In this document: positions 5,328 to 12,482 of the stretch, one piece after another | Numbering within the stretch: position 1 is the stretch's first letter | Layout: every line of letters starts with the position of its first letter | The notes under the pieces: generated by a model | The model's database searches: none | What the model was told of the DNA's origin: nothing | Seen by the model: only the letters and a program-made list of their open reading frames with translations | DNA from: a bacterium | GTDB lineage: Bacteria; Lindowbacteria; 2-12-FULL-62-27 | Length of the DNA stretch: 14,578 bases | Direction: 5' to 3' | Assembly: GCA_016202645.1 (NCBI GenBank) | Contig: JACQOF010000115.1 | Location: 1 to 14,578 of the forward strand | Translations under genes and position numbers: made by a program

Positions 5328-5518
5328 AATTTAGATTTGCGCAGAAACCAGACGAAGTAAACGACCAGCAGAATCACTGCGGCGGCCGTCACTCCGGCGA
5401 CCAGTTGCGCTTCCGGATCGTTCGTCCGGGTGTAGATGCGGTATTCGGACCAGGTGAGCCAGCCGCAGAAGAGAATCGCGACGCTGATGAAAAACTTGTG
5501 AAACGCTTTGAGCGACAC
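5315..5518 (-). CDS. Small membrane protein, 67 aa, unknown function
   Basis: The frame is open further upstream, but that part is antisense-like sequence within the aldolase gene. GTG 5518 lies two bases beyond the aldolase stop (5521-5523), so I start there. The product has two hydrophobic segments (about residues 5-19, FHKFFISVAILFCGWL; and 38-57, VAGVTAAAVILLVVYFVWFL) joined by a short polar loop, and a basic C-terminus (RKSKFLPP). This fits a two-pass inner-membrane protein. I recognise no family. It is presumably cotranscribed with the aldolase; its stop lies in the loop of a GC hairpin. Confidence 0.6.
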   Translation of the reverse strand: MSLKAFHKFFISVAILFCGWLTWSEYRIYTRTNDPEAQLVAGVTAAAVILLVVYFVWFLRKSKFLPP

Positions 5519-5520
5519 GC

Positions 5521-6555
5521 CTACGCCGCGGCGATCTTGTCCCGGCCTCCGTACCGCTCGTGCCACGGGTGGGCGGCTTTGCCGAGAATGACGTTCAGCG
5601 CCTCGATGTTCTTGACGCCCCGGTCCGCCAGCCAGTCCTCGAATGCCTTGAGGCCCTTCTTCGCGTATACCGGAATGCCGTCCTTCCAGGTGGCCCGGCC
5701 GCACAAAACGCCGTTGAACGGGACGCCGGCCTCCTGGGCTAGCTCGAGGGTCTCGCGGAACTCGTCGTCGCTGACGCCCGCGCTCAGATAAATGAACGGA
5801 CGCTTCGCCGCCTTGTAGGACTTCTGAAAAATCTCCTTCGCCTGCGCCCGGTCGTAGGCCACCTGGCCGGTCTTGTTCGATTTGGCGCCGCCGACGAACT
5901 TCATGTTGATCGGGACCTCCACTTTCAGCACGTCGACGTTGTACTCGGGTTTCGAGTACTCCTCCATGCTCTTCACCACAAGGTCGGGCTTGCGTTTCGC
6001 GTAGTCGAGGCCCTTCTCGTCCCCGCCTTTCGGATCGTAGGTGACGAACTCGAGGAAAAACGGAATTTCACAATACTCGCACTCCGCGCCGATCCGGCGG
6101 ATGAAGGCATGCTTGATGTCCTTGACCGGGCGCTCGTCGTCGGGCGAGTAGTAGATCAGGATTTTCACGGCGTCGCCGCCCATGTTGACGATGTCCCTGG
6201 CCGATACGCCGTCGAGAAGGTCCGGCAGCCGTCCCGGGCGGGTGTTGTCGTAGCCGCTTTTTTCGTACGAAAGCAAAAGCCCCGAGTTCTTGGCGCGCGC
6301 TTTCGCGGCGGGCAGGCCCCATTCGGGATCGAGCAGGATCGCGGTGGCGTGGGGCGTGAGGACCTTCGACACCGCCGTTTTAAATTCCTGCATCATCTGA
6401 TCCGTGATCTCTTTCGGGTCGCATCCTCTTTCCTTGGCGATGGCCTTGAGAAGCGATCCGCGCTGGTCCATCGCGGCGGCCGCGATCACGCCTCTTTTGC
6501 CCGACAGCCGATCCATCCGGGCCAATTTTCCTTTGGATAACGTCATCTGTGCCAT
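5521..6555 (-). CDS. lacD: Tagatose 1,6-bisphosphate aldolase-type class I aldolase (LacD-like)
   Basis: The 344-aa product fits the LacD family, Schiff-base aldolases that split tagatose 1,6-bisphosphate (often also related ketose bisphosphates) into dihydroxyacetone phosphate and glyceraldehyde 3-phosphate in the cytoplasm. Seen motifs: AAAMDQRGSL (26-35) with the conserved D30, LLDPEWGLP (74-82), GGDAVKILIYYSPDD (126-140) with K131, IPFFLEFVTYD (164-174), and VDVLKVEVPIN (207-217), where K211 is the likely Schiff-base lysine. The length is near the family's usual 325-340. The start is ATG 6555 with AAAGGAG seven bases upstream. No other lac or tagatose-pathway gene is in the window, so in this organism it may serve as a general fructose/tagatose-bisphosphate or sulfo-sugar aldolase. 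The exact substrate is uncertain. Confidence 0.88.
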   Translation of the reverse strand: MAQMTLSKGKLARMDRLSGKRGVIAAAAMDQRGSLLKAIAKERGCDPKEITDQMMQEFKTAVSKVLTPHATAILLDPEWGLPAAKARAKNSGLLLSYEKSGYDNTRPGRLPDLLDGVSARDIVNMGGDAVKILIYYSPDDERPVKDIKHAFIRRIGAECEYCEIPFFLEFVTYDPKGGDEKGLDYAKRKPDLVVKSMEEYSKPEYNVDVLKVEVPINMKFVGGAKSNKTGQVAYDRAQAKEIFQKSYKAAKRPFIYLSAGVSDDEFRETLELAQEAGVPFNGVLCGRATWKDGIPVYAKKGLKAFEDWLADRGVKNIEALNVILGKAAHPWHERYGGRDKIAAA

Positions 6556-6610
6556 GGGGTCTCCTTTGTTTCCCGTTTGAGGTCAATCCATCCTCTATTC
6601 CAACGCCAGA

Positions 6611-6639
6611 ATCCTAAACAAACCAGTCTCAACTGTCAA
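6611..6639 (-). promoter_or_regulatory. Sigma70-type promoter for the aldolase gene
   Basis: On the minus strand TTGACA (6634-6639) and TAGGAT (6611-6616) are 17 bp apart. Transcription would start near 6604, giving a leader of about 48 nt that contains the AAAGGAG site. The divergent ydbH-like gene starts at 6700; no convincing promoter for it was found in the same gap. Confidence 0.6.
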
Positions 6640-6699
6640 TCTGTGTCCGCCCGGTATTGCTTGCCCGCCGCCGCGATTCTCAGATAAGGTTGCAGGAAT

Positions 6700-8997
6700 A
6701 TGGAACAGAAGTTCAAGACGATTTTGGTATGGTTGGCGGTTTTCCTGGCGGTTATCGTGGTCCTGGCGCCGGTTGCGGAGCAGGCGGTCAAGACTTGGAT
6801 CCGCTCGGAACTCCGGGGATATATCCGCGCGGGGCGGCTGGAGATCGAGGACATTTCGATATCTCCGAAACGGCGCGAGTTTCGGATATTGGGGCTCCAA
6901 TTAAAAGACGAGTCCGGCGCGAGCGTTGTTTCCATTCCGAAGATCGACATCCTCATCCGGCGAATTCATCACGGGCACGTGGACGCGACCCTGAAACTGT
7001 TTGATCCCGCCGTCACCTTCGATCTCGACCGGCCGGCCGCCCTGCTGAGGTTGTTCAGGCCGGAGGCGTTCGAGGACGACGGCTTTTTGGAAATCGCCCG
7101 GATCGACGCGCAGAACGGCCGGATGTCGATCTCCGCCACGGGCGTTCTGGCGGCGCCCGACACGCTCATCTTTTCCGCCGCCGCTCAGCTGGAGGGCGAG
7201 AGCCGGACTCTGGATGTGACGGGCCGGAGCGGCCGGACCGCCGTCGAGATCGCGCTTCGGGTTCAAGACATGGCCGGCAATATCCGCCTCCTCGACGGGA
7301 CCGTTTTCAAAATGGTCTCATCCAATATCGCCCTTCTTCCAAAAACATCGGACACTCCGGAAGTCCATCTCCTGCTGACGCCCGCCGACACATCCGCGCC
7401 GTCCTTCCGGGAGATCGGCTGGCACACGACGCTTGACCTCGGGCCGCTTCACGGCCGGTTCGACCGCCTGCGAAATTCCGGGAAATCCGCCGGCCTCTTC
7501 CGCGCCGACCGGGTTTATCTGGCGCTCGGGCCGGAGCGCCTCGTGATGGGCCCCACCGATTTTGACGTCCGGGAAGACTCGTTCCAGCTTCGATCGGAAA
7601 ACTGGCGCCGCGCCGTCACCGGCCTGAATCTTGAGAATGTTCGGCTGTCCGCGTCTCCGGGCGCTTCGTCGGTTCGGCTGAAGATCGACGGCCATGAGGC
7701 GGCGGCATCCGTCGCGTGGGAAAACGGGCCGGCCGGGCGCCGGCGAGTCCGCCTGGCTTTCGCGTCGGATTCCCTGCCGGTCGCGGACGTATTGAGGGAA
7801 ATCGGCGAAACATTTCCGATTTCCGGGCTGGCCTGGGTGCGGATCAGGGCGGGCCAGGAAGATACACCGCCGCACGAACTGGCCTGGTCGGCGGAAATCC
7901 GATCTCCCGATCTTCGGGTCGGCCCGGGGTTCGGGAAATTATCCATTGGGGCGGATTTGACTGTGGCCGGCCGCGGAACCACCGTTCAGGATTTGGATGG
8001 GCAGATTGAACCCGCCAAGGCAGTCCCGATCCGGGTGACGGGCCGGCCGCGCGCATCCGGTTTTTACGGCCGCCTGCATCTCAAGGACCGTCCCCTGCGG
8101 GACATTCAGATTCTGGCGGAGTCCTTCGGGCGGGATGTTCCCCTGGTCGGCGAGACCGGAACGGTCCGGCTTGACGTTGACTTTTTTATCAATCGGAACT
8201 TACAGTTTTCATCCAGCGGTCGTCTGATCCTCAGAAACGCGACGGCGCAGGCGCGGGGATTTCCGTTCCGGATCGAAGGCGTGGACGTGGACATTCCGGT
8301 CCGCTACTCGCCGGACACGGGCAAACTTGTGGTGTCGGAGGCCGCGAACGGGACGGCTTTTGCGCGGAGTCTTCTGCTCGGTCCGTACCGGTTTGAGGAT
8401 TTGGCGGTAAAGACGTCCTCGAAGGGCGACAAGCTTTACGCCGATTTTTCCCCGGTCCGGGCATTTGGCGGGGAGATTCAGGCGAAGATGCTCTTTCATT
8501 TTTCGGCTCCGACCCAGCAGCAGCTGGATCTCTCGGTGAGCGGCCTGTCTCTCGGCCGCATCCTGGAACCGTATCCGGACGGCCGCGGCGCCATTTCGGG
8601 TCTCATCGGCGGCGAGGTCCGGGTCACGACGCGCGGCGGGGACATCCAGAATGCGCGCGGCACGGTCCGGATGGACGCCTCCGAAGGCCCGGGAGAACCG
8701 ATGCGGGTGTCGCGCCGGTTTCTGCAGGAGGTTGGCGGCAAGGCGGTCCGCCAGCTGAAACTGCCGGACCGGGTCGGATACCGGAATGGTCATTTGAAAG
8801 TCCGTTTGTCCGACGGCCGGATTCTGTTTGACGAGGTGAGTCTCGACGCGGGGACGCTGATCCGCCGCGTGCGGATCGGGCAGGTGATCGGCAGTTACAA
8901 GATCGCGACGCTCATTGACGTGCTGTCCACGGTTTCGCCGGAGGACATGAAGATCGATTTAAATACGAAGTTTCTCGGAAGGAGAAAGAAAAAATGA
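6700..8997 (+). CDS. ydbH: YdbH-like AsmA-clan envelope protein
   Basis: The 765-aa product has an N-terminal membrane anchor (about residues 8-28, ILVWLAVFLAVIVVLAP) and then a long, almost wholly beta-strand periplasmic part, as in the AsmA/TamB/YdbH clan of bridge proteins that carry phospholipids between inner and outer membranes. Early features fit AsmA-type N-termini (SISPKRREFRILGLQLK, IPKIDILIR). The C-terminal part, with DGRGAISGLIGGEVRVTTR, then ARGTVRMDA and a long helix-prone end (IGQVIGSYKIATLIDVLSTV), fits the YdbH C-terminal domain. The following gene has YdbL features, which strongly supports YdbH over a generic AsmA protein. The start ATG 6700 follows CAGGA. Its TGA overlaps the next ATG. 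Family call good, exact orthology likely. Confidence 0.72.
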   Translation: MEQKFKTILVWLAVFLAVIVVLAPVAEQAVKTWIRSELRGYIRAGRLEIEDISISPKRREFRILGLQLKDESGASVVSIPKIDILIRRIHHGHVDATLKLFDPAVTFDLDRPAALLRLFRPEAFEDDGFLEIARIDAQNGRMSISATGVLAAPDTLIFSAAAQLEGESRTLDVTGRSGRTAVEIALRVQDMAGNIRLLDGTVFKMVSSNIALLPKTSDTPEVHLLLTPADTSAPSFREIGWHTTLDLGPLHGRFDRLRNSGKSAGLFRADRVYLALGPERLVMGPTDFDVREDSFQLRSENWRRAVTGLNLENVRLSASPGASSVRLKIDGHEAAASVAWENGPAGRRRVRLAFASDSLPVADVLREIGETFPISGLAWVRIRAGQEDTPPHELAWSAEIRSPDLRVGPGFGKLSIGADLTVAGRGTTVQDLDGQIEPAKAVPIRVTGRPRASGFYGRLHLKDRPLRDIQILAESFGRDVPLVGETGTVRLDVDFFINRNLQFSSSGRLILRNATAQARGFPFRIEGVDVDIPVRYSPDTGKLVVSEAANGTAFARSLLLGPYRFEDLAVKTSSKGDKLYADFSPVRAFGGEIQAKMLFHFSAPTQQQLDLSVSGLSLGRILEPYPDGRGAISGLIGGEVRVTTRGGDIQNARGTVRMDASEGPGEPMRVSRRFLQEVGGKAVRQLKLPDRVGYRNGHLKVRLSDGRILFDEVSLDAGTLIRRVRIGQVIGSYKIATLIDVLSTVSPEDMKIDLNTKFLGRRKKK

Positions 8998-9716
8998 ATC
9001 TGAAAAAATGGCTGGCGCTGATCAGCGTTCCCCTCATGGTCTCCTGCGCCACGGTCACCGTTAACGTGTATTTCCCGGACAAGGACGTGGAGGCGGTTTT
9101 CGAGGACATCGAAAGCGGCCTGGATTTTGACGTGGTGCCGGCGCCGAAGGACACCGAGTCAGTGAAATCCAAATCGAAGCCCAAGCGCCGATCCGGCGCG
9201 TGGCGATCTCCGCTTGGCGCCGCGGCGGCCTGGGCGGACGAAGGCAAGGCGGGCATCAAGAAGGAACTTCAGAAGATGAAGGACGTTCAGGAATCCCTGG
9301 CCCGGCGGAAGGAACGCATGGAGACCTTGTCCCGTCTCCTGGACGCCGCGTGGGTCGGACTTGGAAAAGACGGCCTGATCCGGAGGATTCCGCCTGACCT
9401 GGGGCCGGCCGGCGAGGCTGAATCTCTCGCCGATATTTTCGGTGAGGCGGGCGCGGAAACGGCAGTTGTGAAACTCACGGCGGACGAAAACACCGACCGG
9501 AAAATTCTGATCCGCGGCATGGCCGTAGCGACCCTCCGGGCGACCGAGCAGGACGAGACGGACAAGGAGTCCCTGGACAACGCCCTGACGAGATCCGCCG
9601 CGCTGTTCTCGAAATCCCGCATGGGGAAACTGAAGCCGGGCTGGTTTTATGAGGATGAGGACGGCACTTGGAAGCGGGTCCCGCCGGAGGAGGAAGAGCC
9701 GGCCAAAGAGCGTTGA
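8994..9716 (+). CDS. Lipoprotein combining YnbE-like N-terminus and YdbL-like (DUF1318) C-terminus
   Basis: The start ATG 8994 overlaps the ydbH-like stop (ATGA) and has GGAAGGAG upstream. The 240-aa product has a lipoprotein signal (MNLKKWLALISVPLMVSC, Cys18; the -3 residue is a non-ideal Met). Right after it comes TVTVNVYFPDKDVEAVFEDI, the N-terminal pattern of DUF1318 lipoproteins, also recalling the DKDVEELL stretch of E. coli YnbE. A basic linker and a coiled-coil-prone helix (about 82-115) follow. The C-terminal part ends GKLKPGWFYEDEDGTWKRV, closely matching the AKPGEYVQGINGKWVRK end of E. coli YdbL. In E. coli, YnbE is an outer-membrane lipoprotein binding YdbH, and YdbL is its periplasmic modulator. 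This gene may do both jobs. The tail is acidic (PPEEEEPAKER). Confidence 0.7.
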   Translation: MNLKKWLALISVPLMVSCATVTVNVYFPDKDVEAVFEDIESGLDFDVVPAPKDTESVKSKSKPKRRSGAWRSPLGAAAAWADEGKAGIKKELQKMKDVQESLARRKERMETLSRLLDAAWVGLGKDGLIRRIPPDLGPAGEAESLADIFGEAGAETAVVKLTADENTDRKILIRGMAVATLRATEQDETDKESLDNALTRSAALFSKSRMGKLKPGWFYEDEDGTWKRVPPEEEEPAKER

Positions 9717-10270
9717 GTCTGAAGGCCCCCCATCACTACCGCCAGCAGATCGGGGGCGCGTTGTTTTTTGGTCTCGTCCTGTTCAGCAAATCGGCTTCCG
9801 AGGCGCCGGGGCCGGAATGGATATTCCACTCGGGCCTTGCGCTATTCCTCGCCGGACTTCTTGGCCGCGTGTGGTCCAGCGGGTACCTTGTCAAAAATGA
9901 TCAACTCACCACGACGGGCCCTTATGGCCTTGTTCGAAATCCAATCTACGTCTCCAACATGCTCCTGGCCGCGGGGCTTGTTCTCTTGAGCGGCCTCTTC
10001 TGGGCGATTGTTTTGGTCCTCGCGCTCTATGTCGTTTGCTACGTTCCGGGCATGCGCGCCGAGGAGGAAAATCTGAGGCGCCGGTTTGGCGCCGCCTTCG
10101 ATCAATATGCCGCCGCGGTGCCGCTTATCGTTCCGGCCCTCCGGACTGCCGCCGGGTATGGCGGGGACCGATGGCGCGTCGGCGCCTACTTGGAAAACAA
10201 GGAATGGGCCGTCACGGCGGGACTTGTCGCCGGCCTGGCGCTGATTCAGTGGCGCCGGATTAACGGCTAG
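9713..10270 (+). CDS. Isoprenylcysteine/phospholipid methyltransferase-like membrane enzyme
   Basis: I choose TTG 9713, which overlaps the previous stop as TTGA, giving 185 aa; the frame is open to 9668 but that part copies the lipoprotein's last codons. It is a multi-pass membrane protein with hydrophobic segments near residues 13-25, 37-52, 80-110 and 166-178. The S-adenosylmethionine-binding core of the ICMT/PEMT superfamily is clear: TTGPYGLVRNPIYVSNM (67-83), and EEENLRRRFGAAFDQYAAAV (117-136) followed by PLIVP. Bacterial members methylate small isoprenoid, lipid or thiol substrates, mostly unknown. Its place after YdbH/YdbL-like genes suggests an envelope-lipid substrate, but that is inference. 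The distal tail after 145 has an extra hydrophobic segment. Confidence 0.8.
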   Translation: MSLKAPHHYRQQIGGALFFGLVLFSKSASEAPGPEWIFHSGLALFLAGLLGRVWSSGYLVKNDQLTTTGPYGLVRNPIYVSNMLLAAGLVLLSGLFWAIVLVLALYVVCYVPGMRAEEENLRRRFGAAFDQYAAAVPLIVPALRTAAGYGGDRWRVGAYLENKEWAVTAGLVAGLALIQWRRING

Positions 10271-10279
10271 GCGCGACTC

Positions 10280-11857
10280 ATGCCTCCGTCTGTTTTGTTC
10301 CCGTTTGACACGGCGCTCCTGCCGGAACGCCGCACGGATGTGCTGATTGTCGGTTCCGGAATCGCGGGTCTCGCCGCCGCGCTTTCCGCGCCGGCCGTCG
10401 TCCGCGTGATTCTTGCCTGCAAGGCCCGCGTGACCGACGCGAATACCTACTACGCGCAGGGCGGCGTGGCGGCCGCGGTGTCGAGGACCGACAGCGTCCG
10501 TCAGCATGAGTCGGACACGATCCGCGCCGGCGCCGGCCTCTGTGACCTGAAAAGCGTCCGGACATTGACCTCCGAAGGCCCGGCTGCCATCGACTGGCTG
10601 ATTAAGCTTGGCGTGCCCTTCGACCGCCACGGCCGCGAGCTGGCCTTTACGCGGGAGGGCGCGCACACGGCAAACCGCGTCCTGCACGCGGAGGGCGACG
10701 CGACGGGCCGGGTGATCCAGACGCACCTCCTGGAGAAACTCGCGGCGCGGCCGAACGTGCGGATTCTCGCACAGCAGTTTCTGGTCGATCTTCTCGTCGA
10801 CCGCGGCCGCGTCGTCGGCGCGCTGTTTCTGTCGCCGTCCGGTAGCGTCAGTTCAGTCCGGGCGCGCGCAGTGATCCTGGCGACGGGCGGATTCGCCCGA
10901 CTCTTCCGGGAAAGCACCAATCCGCCCGTGGCGACGGGGGACGGCCTCGCGGCCGCCTACCGCGCGGGCGCAACGCTCTCGGATTTGGAGTTTGTCCAGT
11001 TCCATCCCACCACGCTGTACCTGGCGGGCGCGCCGAGGTTTTTGATTTCGGAGGCGGCGCGCGGCGAGGGTGCCCTGCTTCTGAACGCGAAAGGGGAGCG
11101 ATTCATGCGCCGGCACCATCCCGACGCGGAACTGGCGCCGCGGGACGTGGTGGCGCGGGCAATCCTGAGGGAAATGCAGGAGACCAAGACGACTTCGGTA
11201 TTTCTCGACATGCGCCCCATCAAACACAAAATGAATTCCCGCTTTCCCACCATCCGCGGCGTACTGCACGCGTTTGGCCTCGACCCGCGCCATCAGCCGA
11301 TCCCGGTTCGGCCGGCCGCGCACTACACGATGGGCGGGATCGAGACGGATCTCTTGGGCCGGACCGGCCTGAAAGGATTATACGCGGCCGGCGAATCGGC
11401 CATGGCGGGCGTTCACGGCGCCAACCGGCTTGCGTCGAATTCCCTCCTCGAGGGTCTCGTGTTCGGCCGCCGCGCCATCCGCGCCGCGCTTGATGAACCT
11501 CTGTCGCGTCCACGCCGCATCACCGTTCGGTTGAACGTCCGCCGCGAAGGCCCGGACTTGGACGTTGAGGACGTCCGGATCAGCCTTCGGTCACTCCTCA
11601 GCCGCCACGCCGGCCTCGAACGGACGGCGGAGGGACTCGAGGAGGCCCGGAAGCAGATTGAATTTTGGGAACGGTACACGCTGGCCCGCCAGTTCAAATC
11701 TCCGAACGCGGTGGAACTTCAAAACATGCTCATCCTGGCGGAACTGCTTGTCCGGTCGGCGCTGTGGCGCAAAGAATCCCGCGGCGCCCACTACCGGGCG
11801 GATTTTCCAAAAACCGACGATCGAAAATTCAAACGACACTCCCGCGCCCGGATTTAA
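10280..11857 (+). CDS. nadB: L-aspartate oxidase
   Basis: NadB oxidises L-aspartate to iminoaspartate with FAD, the first step of de novo NAD synthesis, feeding quinolinate synthase NadA. The 525-aa product has the FAD-binding DVLIVGSGIAGLAAA (20-34; GxGxxG 25-30), TYYAQGGVAAAV (57-68), TREGAHTANRVLHA (124-137), the flavin-domain LATGGFARLF, the catalytic-region FHPTTLY with H242, SEAARGEGALL with R261, RDVVARAI (R288), and AHYTMGGIETD (347-357). It also has GLYAAGESAMAGVHGANRLA and the C-terminal helical domain. These tell NadB apart from the fumarate reductase and SdhA family it belongs to. nadA and nadC are not in the window. ATG 10280 lies 9 bp after the previous gene with only a weak ribosome site, so it is probably translated from the same operon mRNA. 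Its TAA shares bases with the convergent gene's stop. Confidence 0.95.
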   Translation: MPPSVLFPFDTALLPERRTDVLIVGSGIAGLAAALSAPAVVRVILACKARVTDANTYYAQGGVAAAVSRTDSVRQHESDTIRAGAGLCDLKSVRTLTSEGPAAIDWLIKLGVPFDRHGRELAFTREGAHTANRVLHAEGDATGRVIQTHLLEKLAARPNVRILAQQFLVDLLVDRGRVVGALFLSPSGSVSSVRARAVILATGGFARLFRESTNPPVATGDGLAAAYRAGATLSDLEFVQFHPTTLYLAGAPRFLISEAARGEGALLLNAKGERFMRRHHPDAELAPRDVVARAILREMQETKTTSVFLDMRPIKHKMNSRFPTIRGVLHAFGLDPRHQPIPVRPAAHYTMGGIETDLLGRTGLKGLYAAGESAMAGVHGANRLASNSLLEGLVFGRRAIRAALDEPLSRPRRITVRLNVRREGPDLDVEDVRISLRSLLSRHAGLERTAEGLEEARKQIEFWERYTLARQFKSPNAVELQNMLILAELLVRSALWRKESRGAHYRADFPKTDDRKFKRHSRARI

Positions 11858-12405
11858 AGGTGTGCGTCTGAGAAAGGTAGGATGAATTCTCCGTACTTGC
11901 CGGGGTTGTAATTCCCCCGGTATGGGTCGTCTTTGGACCGTTTGATCCGGATCGCGCGGACGCCCGCCTCACGGGCGTCGAGGATGTCCCCGTCGCTGTC
12001 GCCGAAAAACAGAACCGTGTTGCGCTCCTTGAGAATCGCCGCTTTTCTTTTCGTCATGTAGACATCCTCGGGCTTGATGCCGTACGCCCGGTGAACGTGC
12101 GCGCGAAAGAGTTCAGCCTTGATGTCCGGCCGCGCGGTGACGACAATGGGCGTATACCCGAAAAACCGGGTGATGGGGACGGTCCAGCTGAGGTGTTTCT
12201 TTTTTTCCAGATCGAGAAGCCGCCCGTTGACCAGATGCCACGCAATCCGATCGTCCGGGTCCTCCTCGCGTTCGGCGAGAAACGTCGGCGTGGAAAAGGC
12301 CAGGGTCATGTCATAGTCATACCCGATCGTCTTGTCCAGGACCTTGTTGGCCGCAAACGCGATCAGATAGGCCAACACGATCAAAAACCCCGCCACGCGT
12401 TTCAT
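11854..12405 (-). CDS. Class B acid phosphatase-like HAD phosphatase (AphA-type)
   Basis: The 183-aa product begins with a hydrophobic signal or anchor (MKRVAGFLIVLAYLIAFAA). The HAD motifs follow: motif I GYDYDMTLAFSTPTF (28-42; nucleophile D30, acid D32), motif II VVTAR (88-92), a lysine in TKRKAAIL (118-125) and motif III/IV FFGDSDGDI (133-141). The stretch after motif IV (DAREAGVRAIRIKRS, then NPGKYGEF) parallels the end of E. coli AphA (RAVGIRGIRILR, AGAFGE), so class B acid phosphatase is the best match. These are periplasmic, Mg-dependent nucleotidases and phosphotransferases. It is shorter than AphA (237 aa), mainly N-terminally. ATG 12405 lies 8 bases after its -10 box, so the leader is almost absent. 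Its stop overlaps nadB's stop at TTAA 11854-11857. Confidence 0.82.
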   Translation of the reverse strand: MKRVAGFLIVLAYLIAFAANKVLDKTIGYDYDMTLAFSTPTFLAEREEDPDDRIAWHLVNGRLLDLEKKKHLSWTVPITRFFGYTPIVVTARPDIKAELFRAHVHRAYGIKPEDVYMTKRKAAILKERNTVLFFGDSDGDILDAREAGVRAIRIKRSKDDPYRGNYNPGKYGEFILPFSDAHL

Positions 12406-12413
12406 CGGAAATA

Positions 12414-12442
12414 ATCTTAAAACAGCGCGCGGCCCTTTTCAA
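12414..12442 (-). promoter_or_regulatory. Sigma70-type promoter for the acid phosphatase-like gene
   Basis: On the minus strand TTGAAA (12437-12442) and TAAGAT (12414-12419) are 17 bp apart, followed by TATTTCCG and ATG 12405. Transcription would start within a few bases of the ATG. An imperfect inverted repeat (AAAGGGCC against GGCCTTT) overlaps the -35 region and could be a weak terminator for the gene upstream. Both are by-eye calls. Confidence 0.5.
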
Positions 12443-12482
12443 TAGACTGTTGTAAAGGCCATTCGACACCCACGGACATCCC

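Noticed and set aside
8209-8793. 194-aa minus-strand frame inside the ydbH-like gene
   Set aside because: Arg-rich shadow of a GC-rich coding strand; no start signal and no motif.
9842-10726. 294-aa minus-strand frame across the methyltransferase and nadB
   Set aside because: Antisense to two well-supported genes; composition typical of shadow frames.
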